Below are positions 16,537-24,959 of a DNA stretch of 41,877 nucleotides, piece by piece; position 1 is the first letter of the stretch, and each line of letters opens with the position of its first letter. Below the pieces are notes generated by a model, which saw only the letters and a program-made list of their open reading frames with translations, did no database searches and had not been told where the DNA came from. The position numbers were made by a program, and so were the translations under genes. The stretch comes from an uncultured Flavobacteriales bacterium (GTDB taxonomy: Bacteria > Bacteroidota > Bacteroidia > Flavobacteriales_D > Sanyastnellaceae), in the NCBI GenBank assembly GCA_905478795.1, contig CAJQJX010000023.1, positions 1-41,877 on the forward strand. The letters are read 5' to 3'.

Positions 16537-16618
16537 TACCCAGAGCGGGACTCGAACCCGCACGCCCGAAGGCACAGCCACCTGAAGACTGCGCGTCTAC
16601 CAATTTCGCCACCTGGGT
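16537..16618 (-). tRNA. tRNA-Leu (anticodon CAG)
   Basis: This class II tRNA on the minus strand has acceptor ACCCAGG paired with TCTGGGT, discriminator A, a D arm with GAAATTGGTAGACGCGC, anticodon stem CAGTC/GGCTG with loop TTCAGGT (anticodon CAG), a long variable arm (TGCCTTCGGGCGT) and T arm GCGGG-TTCGAGT-CCCGC. It is 82 nt long. The 3' CCA is not encoded (CAA follows), so CCA must be added after processing. It decodes CUG leucine codons. Confidence 0.95.
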
Positions 16619-16653
16619 GGGTGGTCCTTCAGCCTTAGCCGGCTTTGGGGGGC

Positions 16654-16661
16654 CAAAAATA
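16654..16661 (-). promoter_or_regulatory. -7 box TATTTTTG upstream of tRNA-Leu(CAG)
   Basis: This is an exact TAnnTTTG match on the minus strand, 35 nt upstream of the mature tRNA 5' end. I see no TTTG at the -33 spacing. Confidence 0.45.
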
Positions 16662-16706
16662 AAGCCTAAGCTGCTATCTCCGACATGTGTTGCTGCCTCG
16701 AGACAA

Positions 16707-18116
16707 TTAGAGCGTCGAAGGGCAAACGTAATCGCTCAACGGAGTGTCTGTCTCTTTGATGGCGTTGAAGCCGCCGAGGACGTTGGTGCCATTGTGGAAG
16801 CCACGCGCTTTGAGGATGCTCATGGCAATCAATGACCGGTAGCCGGACAGGCAATGGAGATAAAAGTCTCCCTCTGCGGGGATTTCTGCCAAATGCCCGT
16901 TCAAGGCTACAAGGGGAATAGACTCCGCTTCCACGATGTGTTCTGAGAGGTACTCTCCGGGTTTGCGTACGTCGATGACTTTGATGTCGCTGTTCTTGCG
17001 CAACCGGGAAAATTCCTCAGCGCCAACCGAAGTGATCGCATCAACCTCCATTCCGGCCTTCTTCCACTCCGCAATGCCACCTTCTAAGTAGCCCAAAACG
17101 TGATCAAAGCCTACACGGGAAAGTCGGGTGATGGCCTCTTCCACTTTGTCCTGATCGGTGACGAGTAAGATGGGCTGCTTGACGTCGACGATCATAGCGC
17201 CTACCCAAGGAGCGAAGTTGCCGTCAAGACCGATAAAAGTGCTGCGCGGAACATGTGCCGTTGCAAAGGCATCCATGCTGCGGACGTCGAGGATCACGGC
17301 GTTGGTTTCGTTGGCTGCGGCCTCAAATGCTGCGGGAGACAAGCCTCGGCCACCTTGGGCCAATACCTCGTCGATGGAGACGTAGCCCTCTTTGTTCAGT
17401 TTTACGTTCAGGGGGAAATACGCCGGAGGGGGGAGCAAGCCATTCGTAACCTCCGCAACGAATTCTGATTTGGTCATGTCGGCTCGGAGCGCATAGTTGT
17501 TGGCCTTCTGGTCACCCAGGGTGCCTACAGTCTCAGAGCTCATGTTTTTGCCGCAAGCAGAACCCGCACCATGCCCTGGATAGACAATCACCTCGTCGGG
17601 CAAAGTCATGAGTTTGTTGCGCAAGCTGTCAAACAGGGTGCCAGCGAGCATTTCTTGGGTCATATCGGCAGACTTTTGCGCCAAGTCCGGCCGCCCTACG
17701 TCTCCAAGGAACAGTGTGTCGCCCGTGAAGATGGCATGGGGCTTGCCCGCTTTGTCGCGCAACAAATAAGTGGTGGACTCCATGGTGTGTCCGGGCGTAT
17801 GGATGACTTCGATGGTCACCTTGCCCACCTGAAAGACTTCTCCATGCTCTGCGATGTGGGCCTGGAATTTGGGTTGGGCATTGGGGCCAAAAACAATAGG
17901 GGCTCCCGTCTTTTCGGCCAGGGTGACGTGTCCACTCACGAAATCGGCGTGGAAATGGGTTTCGAAGATGTACTTGATTTTCTTGCCTCCCGCTTCCGCG
18001 CGGTCGATGTACTGCTGGACTTCCCGCAGCGGGTCGATGACAACGGCTTCGTCACAGCACTCGATGTAGTAGGCGCCTTGGGCGAGACATCCGGTGTAAA
18101 TCTGTTCGACTTTCAT
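16707..18116 (-). CDS. MBL-fold persulfide dioxygenase-like protein fused to two rhodanese domains
   Basis: The N-terminal 250 residues are an ETHE1/glyoxalase-II-like MBL domain with THFHADFVSGH at 53-63, HTPGHTMEST and FTGDTLFLGDVGRPDL. Such enzymes oxidise glutathione or low-molecular-weight persulfides. Two rhodanese domains follow. The first (ILDVRSMDAFATAHVPRS...) has LLVTD where the catalytic Cys loop should be, so it is probably inactive. The second keeps the Cys loop HCLSGYRS. The start at 18116 (MKVEQIYTG) matches relatives; a TTG at 18125 is less likely. A GAAATTTG box ends 6 nt upstream. SulP lies upstream on the same strand, 33 bp away, and the two may share transcription. A role in sulfide/persulfide turnover is inferred. 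Confidence 0.88.
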   Translation of the reverse strand: MKVEQIYTGCLAQGAYYIECCDEAVVIDPLREVQQYIDRAEAGGKKIKYIFETHFHADFVSGHVTLAEKTGAPIVFGPNAQPKFQAHIAEHGEVFQVGKVTIEVIHTPGHTMESTTYLLRDKAGKPHAIFTGDTLFLGDVGRPDLAQKSADMTQEMLAGTLFDSLRNKLMTLPDEVIVYPGHGAGSACGKNMSSETVGTLGDQKANNYALRADMTKSEFVAEVTNGLLPPPAYFPLNVKLNKEGYVSIDEVLAQGGRGLSPAAFEAAANETNAVILDVRSMDAFATAHVPRSTFIGLDGNFAPWVGAMIVDVKQPILLVTDQDKVEEAITRLSRVGFDHVLGYLEGGIAEWKKAGMEVDAITSVGAEEFSRLRKNSDIKVIDVRKPGEYLSEHIVEAESIPLVALNGHLAEIPAEGDFYLHCLSGYRSLIAMSILKARGFHNGTNVLGGFNAIKETDTPLSDYVCPSTL

Positions 18117-18149
18117 AGGGTGCAAATTTCGGAAATAAAGATGAGGAGA

Positions 18150-19865
18150 TTAGCCTTCGGACAGGACGGTCTGGGTGGCGATTTGCCGTTGTTGGCTATT
18201 CTCCTGCGCCTGCAAGGCCGCTTCAACCCCTGTGTGGAAATGGTCTGCTCCAATGCGGTCCATGAGTCCTGCGCGGTGCAGGGCATCGCGGGTGGGGCCA
18301 ATGGCCCCGGCCAGCTTAAAGGTGACGCCTTGTTTTTGCCATTCGTCGATCAAACCGGAGAGCATGGCACAAGCTGAAGCGTCCACATACGGGATTGACT
18401 CTGCGTGGAGAAGAACCGTATGCACAGGTTGGCTGTGTGAGGGGAGCGCATCGAGCCGCTCTTTCAAGAACCCTTTGAAGTGCGCCTGGCTGGCGTAATG
18501 CAAGGGGCCGTCGTAGCGTATGATCAGCCAACCCGGGATCCGTTGAGCTTTTGGAAAGCGCTCCACATTCCTGTAGACGCCCGCAATCGCACCGAGTTCA
18601 GCCGCATGAGGCCGCGTGCTCCTAAAAACAGTCAGCACCAGACTCAAAAAAACGCCAGATCCAATGCCCATGACCATGCCTCCAAAGGCGGTGAGACAAA
18701 ATGTGGCCAACAGGAGGAGCGCCTCCTCGCGGTGGCTGCTGAAAAGCTGTCTGGCGTAGCGCACATCGACCAGCCCGGCAATGGCCACCACAATGATCGC
18801 TCCAAGCACTGACTGTGGCAGATTGCCGAAGGCTGGGGTCAGGAAGACCAGGGTCAAAGCCACGACTGTGGCCGAAATAAGGGCGCTCACACCGGTCATG
18901 GCCCCCGCTCGTTCATTCACGGCCGTGCGCGAAAAGCCTCCTGTGGTGGGGTAGGCTCCGAACATGGACCCAAAGATGTTGGCGAGGCCAAGGGCCCGCA
19001 ATTCTTGATTGGCGTTGATGTCGTGGTCTGCCCTGCGTTGGGCAACGGTTTGCGCCAGGCTATAGGCTTCCACGAAGGCGATAAAGGCGAGCGTAGCGGC
19101 TACAGGGGCGAGGGTGCGCAGGTCTTCCCACAACAGCCCTGGCATGCGGAAGCCCGGAAGTCCGGAAGGAATGTCACCGACTGAACGGATGCCCATGTCA
19201 CTATCTCCTGCGAAGGTGAGAAAGGCGATTCCTGCAGCCACCACTGCCAGTGCGCCTGGAACGCGGGGTGCCCATCGGCGCAGAGCGATAAGGGCCAATA
19301 CTGCCGCTCCCGACAAGAAAGCCGTAGGCAGGTGCACATCGGAGCTGGCAGAGATCGCCTCAGAGATCAAGACGTGCAATTGGGCGCTGCGCTCCATTTG
19401 AATCCCCAGCAAACTGGGCAACTGATTCAGTCCAATGATCACGGCTGCAGCGCTGGTAAATCCACTGATGACCGGGCGCGAGAGAAACTGAGCCAAAAAG
19501 CCCATGCGCAGCGCGCCCAATGCGAGCTGCATGATCCCCATCATCAGCGCCAACATGAGGGCAAGCTCGATGTACCGGTCCGACCCTACTACGGCAAGTC
19601 CCGTGAGGCCAGAGGCGACCAGTAGGGAGTCCATGGCGACCGGGCCGACAGCGAGTTGGCGTGAACTTCCGAGGAAGGCATACACCACTTGTGGGATGAG
19701 GGCAGCATAAAGGCCGTACACAACGGGAAGGCCGGCGATCATGGCGTATGCCATGCCCTGTGGAACCAGCATGACGCCAACGGTCAGGCCAGCAGGAAGG
19801 TCTCCGGCGAAGTCCTTTCGGCTATACGTTTTGATCCAGCCTATGGATGGGATGAATGCACTCAT
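18150..19865 (-). CDS. SulP-family anion transporter with STAS domain
   Basis: This 571-residue inner-membrane protein begins with the SulP N-terminus (DFAGDLPAGLTVGVMLVPQGMAYAMIAGLP, about 20-49), has about a dozen hydrophobic segments, and ends in a cytoplasmic STAS domain (about 430-555, with YVDASACAMLSGLIDEW). SulP proteins carry sulfate, bicarbonate or other anions. The location beside the persulfide dioxygenase and near cysDNC suggests sulfate, but bicarbonate is an equally common substrate. The start at 19865 (MSAFIPSIGW) is preferred over the GTG/ATG-like upstream extension to 19919, which lacks family similarity. It precedes the MBL-rhodanese gene by 33 bp. Confidence 0.9.
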   Translation of the reverse strand: MSAFIPSIGWIKTYSRKDFAGDLPAGLTVGVMLVPQGMAYAMIAGLPVVYGLYAALIPQVVYAFLGSSRQLAVGPVAMDSLLVASGLTGLAVVGSDRYIELALMLALMMGIMQLALGALRMGFLAQFLSRPVISGFTSAAAVIIGLNQLPSLLGIQMERSAQLHVLISEAISASSDVHLPTAFLSGAAVLALIALRRWAPRVPGALAVVAAGIAFLTFAGDSDMGIRSVGDIPSGLPGFRMPGLLWEDLRTLAPVAATLAFIAFVEAYSLAQTVAQRRADHDINANQELRALGLANIFGSMFGAYPTTGGFSRTAVNERAGAMTGVSALISATVVALTLVFLTPAFGNLPQSVLGAIIVVAIAGLVDVRYARQLFSSHREEALLLLATFCLTAFGGMVMGIGSGVFLSLVLTVFRSTRPHAAELGAIAGVYRNVERFPKAQRIPGWLIIRYDGPLHYASQAHFKGFLKERLDALPSHSQPVHTVLLHAESIPYVDASACAMLSGLIDEWQKQGVTFKLAGAIGPTRDALHRAGLMDRIGADHFHTGVEAALQAQENSQQRQIATQTVLSEG

Positions 19866-19955
19866 CAGGGGCAAGTTAGGATGATGCCCTCGTGATTCAG
19901 CGGTTTCAATGCGCTGCACCCCAGAACTCTCAGGGGTGCATGGACAGAATTAGGT

Positions 19956-21347
19956 TTATTGGCCGCCCCCGGAGTTCCCTCCTTTGGGAGCGCCTCCTCC
20001 TGGCCGTCTGCGTTTGTTGCGGCCCGACCCGGAGCGATTGCCCTTCGGCCCCGCTTGACCGTCGCGGCTGTTCCGGTTGCGAAAACCGCCACCTTGATGA
20101 CCGCCCTTGCCGCGGCCACCGCCACCGCCACCGCCTTTTTTGCTGCGGGATTTCCCGCCGCCACCACTGCTTCCTGGTTTTCCAGAGTCCAAGGGGATCG
20201 CGGGAAGTGCCAAATGGTACTCGTGGTCCACATGAAGTGGAACCTCGCGGCGGATGAGCCGTTGAATGTCACGCAAGTAGGTGCGCTCGTCGTCTTCGTT
20301 GCAAAACGAGATGGCGATGCCTTCTGCTCCAGCCCTTCCTGTGCGGCCAATGCGGTGCACATAGGTTTCGGGGATGTTCGGGATTTCGAAGTTGACCACG
20401 TGGCTCAAGTCGTCCACGTCAATGCCCCTAGCGGCGATGTCGGTCGCCACCAATACACCCAGATCGCCGCGCTTGAATGCCTTCATAGCCTTCTCGCGCT
20501 GGGGCTGAGACTTGTTGCCGTGAATCGCTTCGGACCGGACCCCTTCTTTGCGAAGGTGCCGAACCAGCTTGTCTGCGCCATACTTAGTGCGGGTAAAGAC
20601 CAAAGCGCTCGATACATCGGGGGCCTTGAGAACATCGACCAGCAGGTGCTTTTTCTCAGCTTGACGTACAAAGTAGACACGTTGGTCCACCGATTCCGCA
20701 GCGGAACTGCGCCGCTCCACTTCGACCGTGACGGGGTCGATGAGGATCGTGTCGGCCAGTTCTTGAATGTTCTGGGGCATCGTCGCAGAGAAGAACAAAG
20801 ACTGTCGCCGGGGTGGCAGCAGTTTGATCACCTTGCGGATGTCGTGTATGAAGCCCATGTCGAGCATGGTGTCCGCCTCGTCGAGCACGAAATACTCCAA
20901 TTGGCGGAGGTTGATAAAGCCTTGGTCGATCAGGTCGAGCAGTCGTCCTGGAGTGGCCACCACGATGTCCACACCACGTTTGAGCGCGGCCACCTGTTTG
21001 CCTTGCTTCACACCACCAAAAATCACCGTATGGGTGATGGGGAGGTTGGGCGTATAGTCCCGAATGCTCTCGCCGATTTGGGCCGACAATTCGCGTGTGG
21101 GGCTCAATACCAGTCCCCGAATGGGGCGGCGGCCATCTCCTTGTGGCTTTCGATTGAGCCTGTGGAGCATGGGCAGCGAAAACGCTGCTGTCTTTCCGGT
21201 TCCGGTTTGGGCCACACCCAAAACGTCACGTCCATCGAGGACGTAAGGAATGGCTTGAGCTTGAATGGGGGTAGGGGTCTCGTAGCCAAGTGGAACGAGG
21301 GCCTTCATAATGGGTTCGCTCAGACCGAGCGAATTGAAATCTGTCAA
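19956..21347 (-). CDS. DEAD-box ATP-dependent RNA helicase, RhlE-like
   Basis: This 463-residue protein has the Q motif (F4, GYETPTPIQ), AQTGTGKT, PTREL, DEAD in VLDEADTMLDMGF, SAT, and the domain-2 motifs RGIDVDDLSHV and HRIGRTGRAG. RhlE-type helicases remodel rRNA and mRNA structure. The last 85 or so residues are a Gly/Lys/Arg-rich low-complexity tail, likely RNA-binding. The start must be the TTG at 21347: the Q-motif Phe is at residue 4, the next ATG is residue 14, and no upstream in-frame ATG exists. A long open frame on the opposite strand is a GC-bias shadow. Confidence 0.93.
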   Translation of the reverse strand: MTDFNSLGLSEPIMKALVPLGYETPTPIQAQAIPYVLDGRDVLGVAQTGTGKTAAFSLPMLHRLNRKPQGDGRRPIRGLVLSPTRELSAQIGESIRDYTPNLPITHTVIFGGVKQGKQVAALKRGVDIVVATPGRLLDLIDQGFINLRQLEYFVLDEADTMLDMGFIHDIRKVIKLLPPRRQSLFFSATMPQNIQELADTILIDPVTVEVERRSSAAESVDQRVYFVRQAEKKHLLVDVLKAPDVSSALVFTRTKYGADKLVRHLRKEGVRSEAIHGNKSQPQREKAMKAFKRGDLGVLVATDIAARGIDVDDLSHVVNFEIPNIPETYVHRIGRTGRAGAEGIAISFCNEDDERTYLRDIQRLIRREVPLHVDHEYHLALPAIPLDSGKPGSSGGGGKSRSKKGGGGGGGRGKGGHQGGGFRNRNSRDGQAGPKGNRSGSGRNKRRRPGGGAPKGGNSGGGQ

Positions 21348-21492
21348 AAGAATAGGGTTTGGCGCGGTTTCATGATTCTACCACTGTGGGAACACGCCTG
21401 CGCCGTGTGCTACAAAGATAGCCTTCAACTGCTGGCTACCACGATGAATAAGCAGAAGTTGGCAGCTGTTTTGCCGATGGCATTGTGGACGG

Positions 21493-22785
21493 TCAGTCCA
21501 GTTGCTCCCCGTGCTGGCTTTCGTCCAGCCCCAAGGTTTCTTGCCATCCGCTGACCCTCACAGGAATGATCTGGTCCACCAAGCTGAAGATGCCATAGCT
21601 TCCTGCAAAGGTGAAAACAGCCGTGCCAATCAAGGCGATGAGGTGCCAAGTAAAGGTGGCGTATTCTCCCGAGGTTAGGCCGACTTCTGAGGCAAAGACA
21701 CCCGTTAATACCATGCCGACCATACCGCCAACACCGTGAGAAGGGAAGACGTCAAGGGTGTCGTCCAAGCCTCCGCGCTTTTGACGGGCAATGGCCCAAT
21801 TGGAGACCAGTGCAGCGGTGAATCCAATGAGGATGCTCTCTTGTATGGTGACGAACCCCGCAGCGGGGGTGATCGCTACAAGACCTACAATGGCACCAAT
21901 ACAGGCGCCCACAGCGTTCATTTTTCGTCCCTGAAAGCGCTCGAAGAAAATCCAAGTGATCATGCCGGCGGCAGAGGCGAAGTGGGTATTGGCGAAGGCC
22001 AGAACCGCGTCATCATTTGCGCCCAAGGCTGAACCGGCGTTGAACCCGAACCAACCAAACCACAGCAACCCCGTTCCGAGAATGATGAAGGGGATATTGG
22101 CGTGGTCCAAACGGGGGTTTTTGCGGGGGCCTAAAAAGACAGCGCCTGCCAAGGCAGCAAACCCTGCAGACATGTGCACCACAGTGCCTCCTGCAAAGTC
22201 GAGTACACCCAAGTTCATCAGCAGCCCATCGGGGTGCCACGTCATGTGGGCAAGGGGGGCATAGATGAAGAGGGAGAACAGCACCATAAACAGGATGTAG
22301 CTGCGAAAACGGATGCGGCCGGCCATGCTTCCCGTGATGAGGGCGGGTGTGATGATGGCGAACTTCAATTGGAACAAGGCGAACAGAAGGAACGGAATAC
22401 TGCTCCCTATTTCAGGGTGCGGGGCCGCTCCGACGCCTTTGAAATTCATAAACGTCAGTGGGTTTCCAATGATGCCCCCAATGCTGTCTCCAAAGCATAG
22501 GCTAAAGCCTACGACCACCCATAAAATACTGATGACCCCCAAGGCCACAAAGCTCTGTAGCATGGTGGAGATCACATTTTTTCGATCGACCATGCCACCG
22601 TAGAAAAAGGCCAGACCGGGCGTCATCAGGAGCACGAAAGCACTGGCGACCACCATCCATGCTACATCGCCCGGGTTGGACTCCACGACCTCGGCCCAAT
22701 CCGCGCCAGGGCTGGCGGTGATGCCGGTGATGAATGAAATGAGGACCAACACCGTGAGGACGATGAAATTGACTTTTCTACCCAT
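21493..22785 (-). CDS. amtB: Ammonium transporter
   Basis: AmtB forms a trimeric inner-membrane channel for ammonium. The 430-residue protein has about eleven hydrophobic helices and the family landmarks TPGLAFFYGGMVDRKN, the pore twin histidines in VVHMSAGFAALAGA and FPSHGVGGMVGM, and NPRLDHANIPF. The first hydrophobic segment (IVLTVLVLISFITG) may be a signal peptide. The cytoplasmic C-terminal tail (VRVSGWQETLGLDESQHGEQLD) includes the G-x-E-x-x-G-L-D-x-x-x-H-G-E motif needed for coupling. No glnK/PII gene is adjacent, unlike many bacteria. The start ATG at 22785 is preceded by a good promoter. Confidence 0.96.
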   Translation of the reverse strand: MGRKVNFIVLTVLVLISFITGITASPGADWAEVVESNPGDVAWMVVASAFVLLMTPGLAFFYGGMVDRKNVISTMLQSFVALGVISILWVVVGFSLCFGDSIGGIIGNPLTFMNFKGVGAAPHPEIGSSIPFLLFALFQLKFAIITPALITGSMAGRIRFRSYILFMVLFSLFIYAPLAHMTWHPDGLLMNLGVLDFAGGTVVHMSAGFAALAGAVFLGPRKNPRLDHANIPFIILGTGLLWFGWFGFNAGSALGANDDAVLAFANTHFASAAGMITWIFFERFQGRKMNAVGACIGAIVGLVAITPAAGFVTIQESILIGFTAALVSNWAIARQKRGGLDDTLDVFPSHGVGGMVGMVLTGVFASEVGLTSGEYATFTWHLIALIGTAVFTFAGSYGIFSLVDQIIPVRVSGWQETLGLDESQHGEQLD

Positions 22786-22819
22786 TACAAGTTTGAATTA
22801 CGGACGCTTGGCTGCGGAG

Positions 22820-22850
22820 CAAATCTAATGCCACAGGCGAATCGAATCAA
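22820..22850 (-). promoter_or_regulatory. amtB promoter (TTG-N20-TAGATTTG)
   Basis: The -7 box TAGATTTG (22820-22827, minus strand) matches TAnnTTTG exactly, and TTG (22848-22850) lies 20 bp upstream, as in the Bacteroidota consensus. The predicted leader is about 30 nt. A 6-bp inverted repeat (ACTTCG-gaca-CGAAGT, 22886-22901) lies some 40 bp further upstream. Confidence 0.6.
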
Positions 22851-22968
22851 CCTTAACTAACTAATAATGAGGTAAGTAAGAGTGTACTTCGGACACGAAG
22901 TGAGCCGTAAATGACACAAAATCAGGTCGGCAAACAGCAAAATCTACAGGAGTTTCCCCAAAGGGACG

Positions 22969-23000
22969 AAAAAAAAGACCGCGTATATCGCGGTCTTTCT
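22969..23000 (-). terminator. Rho-independent terminator of the tRNA-Lys/tRNA-Leu unit
   Basis: On the minus strand AAAGACCGCG and CGCGGTCTTT pair over 10 bp around ATATA and run into a string of T. It lies 14 nt after the tRNA-Leu 3' end. Confidence 0.9.
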
Positions 23001-23013
23001 CAAATAGTGCTTG

Positions 23014-23097
23014 TGCCCAGAGCGGGACTCGAACCCGCACGCCCTAAAGGACACATGGCCCTCAACCATGCCTGTCTACCAATTTCAGCACCTGGGC
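23014..23097 (-). tRNA. tRNA-Leu (anticodon GAG)
   Basis: This class II tRNA is 84 nt long: acceptor GCCCAGG/TCTGGGC with discriminator A, a D arm with GAAATTGGTAGACAGGC, anticodon stem CATGG/CCATG with loop TTGAGGG (anticodon GAG), a long variable arm (TGTCCTTTAGGGCGT) and the same T arm as tRNA-Leu(CAG). CCA is not encoded. Its first base directly follows the encoded CCA of tRNA-Lys. Confidence 0.95.
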
Positions 23098-23174
23098 TGG
23101 TCACCCCCCTGGGGCTCGAACCCAGGACCCTCTCATTAAAAGTGAGATGCTCTAACCAGCTGAGCTAGGGGGTG
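23098..23174 (-). tRNA. tRNA-Lys (anticodon TTT), CCA encoded
   Basis: The acceptor arms CACCCCC and GGGGGTG pair fully, with discriminator A. The D arm is GCTCAGCTGGTTAGAGC, the anticodon loop CTTTTAA (TTT) sits on stem TCTCA/TGAGA, and the T arm is CTGGG-TTCGAGC-CCCAG. CCA is encoded at 23098-23100 and abuts the next tRNA with no spacer, so one RNase P cut would mature both ends. Confidence 0.95.
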
Positions 23175-23219
23175 TCCAATTCCTCCGATTGCTCCCGTTG
23201 GGGCTTCCAGAAGGGGGCG

Positions 23220-23249
23220 CAAAGATAGAGGGAATGTCGACCCGGCAAA
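23220..23249 (-). promoter_or_regulatory. tRNA-Lys/tRNA-Leu promoter (TTTG-N18-TATCTTTG)
   Basis: On the minus strand TATCTTTG (23220-23227) is an exact -7 match and TTTG (23246-23249) is an exact -33 match with 18 bp between them. The mature tRNA-Lys begins 45 nt downstream. This is the clearest full-consensus promoter in the window. Confidence 0.7.
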
Positions 23250-23279
23250 CACCCAGAGGCATTTCCCTGAAATCTGGCT

Positions 23280-24446
23280 TCATTTTGCAATGGGGACGCG
23301 CTTAAATGGCCGCTCTGGATCGAAGAGTTTACGCAGGGTTTGGAAGGTTCGGACACGCTCCGTCCCCAGATTCTCCGCAATGCGAATCATCTTGGGGTTG
23401 AAGTCTCCAATCCAGGTCAATGTGGTCGTCAAGTAGCGCCCTTTGGCCTGCAATTGCTTTCCTGCAATGTCGATGAGGAAGCCGTCCAAACCCTGACCAT
23501 GATATTCACGGTCGATGCCAAAGACCAGCCCCACCATGATGTTGGCAGTACCCCGCCATTTATGATAGAGAAATTTGAGCTTGCCCCAAGCATTCAAATT
23601 GCCATCCACGTGACGGAATATTTGATTGAGTTCAGGAATGTTCACGTAGAACGCGACGGGTTTGTCATGGTGTAAGGCAAAGAAGATGATGTCCTTGTCC
23701 ATGACGGGCTTCAGCGTTTTGACGGTGTGCTGCGCTTGCTTCAAGGGCATTTTTGAAAAGCCGTGGTGGCCGCCCCATGCGTTGTTGTAAACCGTGCAGA
23801 AGTGCTCAGCCAATTGCGCTTCGTTCAGGTCGTTTGCTGTGATCACCCGGTATCCGCCCCTGGCTTCAATTTGGGCGCGCTTTCGCTCAAAGGCGGTTTC
23901 AACTTTAAGGCTGACTTTGCGGCCAAAGACGAACTGCTCATAGTAGACCTGGTAACCGCGGGACTTGAAGAACCGCTCATAGTACGGGCGGTTGTAATTC
24001 ATGCCGTAGCTCGGGATGGCTTCGAAATTGTCGACCAGCAGTCCCCAGAATTTGTCCTTCTCTCCAAAGTTGATGGGGCCGTCAACGGCTTCCATGCCTT
24101 CGTCAGTGAGCCATGCTTCCGCTGCGTCCAAGAGCATCGTGGCTACGGCGTCATCGTCGGTTGACTCGAAAAAGCCCACACCTCCAGTGGGCTGCTCCAT
24201 GCCTTTGCTGTATTTCGGATTGACGAAGGCGGCCACACGGCCAATCCATTCGCCGGCATCGTCTTGTGCCAACCAGCGTTTGGCTTTGCCGCCTTTTTTG
24301 AAAAGCCGGTTGCCATTGGGGTCGAAAACCTTGTCGACATCCTGTTTCAAATGAGGAATCCACGTGGGGTCATCGGAATAGATCCGCCTGGGTACCGCGT
24401 GAAATGCGTTGCGGGTTTTCTCGTCTTGAACCTCGATAAGTCGCAT
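23280..24446 (-). CDS. GNAT-like N-acetyltransferase family protein (YghO-like)
   Basis: This 388-residue protein begins MRLIEVQDEKTRNAFHAVPRRIYSDDPTWIPHL, a start shared by a family of two-domain GNAT-like proteins. Middle segments include GPINFGEKDKFWGLLVDNFE and YNRPYYERFFKSRGYQVYYEQF, and the C-terminal half has a GNAT-like core (FALHHDKPVAFYVNIPELN ... GLVFGIDREYHGQGLDGFLI). No signal peptide is present. The substrate is unknown; related proteins are annotated only as acetyltransferase-like. I chose ATG 24446 over TTG 24461. It is transcribed divergently from the exported-protein gene at 24528. Confidence 0.75.
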   Translation of the reverse strand: MRLIEVQDEKTRNAFHAVPRRIYSDDPTWIPHLKQDVDKVFDPNGNRLFKKGGKAKRWLAQDDAGEWIGRVAAFVNPKYSKGMEQPTGGVGFFESTDDDAVATMLLDAAEAWLTDEGMEAVDGPINFGEKDKFWGLLVDNFEAIPSYGMNYNRPYYERFFKSRGYQVYYEQFVFGRKVSLKVETAFERKRAQIEARGGYRVITANDLNEAQLAEHFCTVYNNAWGGHHGFSKMPLKQAQHTVKTLKPVMDKDIIFFALHHDKPVAFYVNIPELNQIFRHVDGNLNAWGKLKFLYHKWRGTANIMVGLVFGIDREYHGQGLDGFLIDIAGKQLQAKGRYLTTTLTWIGDFNPKMIRIAENLGTERVRTFQTLRKLFDPERPFKRVPIAK

Positions 24447-24527
24447 AAGGTGGGAAATCAAAGGGTGGCAAATGTGCTACTTTCGAGCAACTCCAACAGC
24501 CACTTTTGTGTTGGAAAGATGGAATCC

Positions 24528-24959
24528 ATGAACAAGAACCACCTCATTCCTTGCTTGCTATTGGTGTGCGCAGCCTTTGTTTCGGCTCCAATGGTCGCTC
24601 AAAAAGCGGTGAAAGCGCCAGTAAAAACGACCATTGCAGGCAAGTCCTACTCCGGCCCAGAATTTGAAGAATTTGTGGCAACTAAGGCTTGGGTATTCAA
24701 TGAAGATCAGACAAAATCTGCAGGGTATCCCGACCTGAATGGGACGCCTTCAGCGGTAGAAGGTGGAGTTCCGTTCAGTTCAAAGGACTTCGATCCGGCT
24801 TCATTTGATCCTCGCAATTACAGGATCACCTTTGAATCGGACCCCACGTTGCCGAGCAACTTCAACATTGGAGACCGCGGCGTGATTCAATTCCACAGTG
24901 CACAGCGTTGCCAGGATTTGTATGCCCGCTACCTCGCCCAAAAGACCAAGAATCAATAA
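24528..24959 (+). CDS. Small exported protein of unknown function
   Basis: This 143-residue protein has a clear signal peptide (MNKNHLIPCLLLVCAAFVSAPMVAQ, probable cut near residue 25) and a mature part of about 118 residues with no family I recognise. Motifs worth noting are YSGPEFEEFVATKAWVFNED and FNIGDRGVIQFHSAQRCQDLY near the C-terminus. An ATG at 24519 would add three residues; 24528 gives the better signal peptide. A CACTTTTG box lies at 24501-24508. The stop overlaps the next start as TAATG (24957-24961), so it is translationally coupled to the large CHU_C cargo and may be its partner. Confidence 0.7.
   Translation: MNKNHLIPCLLLVCAAFVSAPMVAQKAVKAPVKTTIAGKSYSGPEFEEFVATKAWVFNEDQTKSAGYPDLNGTPSAVEGGVPFSSKDFDPASFDPRNYRITFESDPTLPSNFNIGDRGVIQFHSAQRCQDLYARYLAQKTKNQ

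Noticed and set aside
17571-18377. A 268-codon plus-strand frame across the MBL-rhodanese and SulP genes
   Set aside because: It overlaps two clear genes on the other strand and bridges their boundary.
19959-21554. A 531-codon open frame opposite the DEAD-box helicase
   Set aside because: It is a GC-bias shadow of a well-supported gene: it has no recognisable domain, and the helicase motifs on the other strand are complete.
22886-22901. ACTTCG-gaca-CGAAGT repeat as a terminator
   Set aside because: It has no T-run on either side and short arms; it is mentioned only as a possible operator upstream of amtB.
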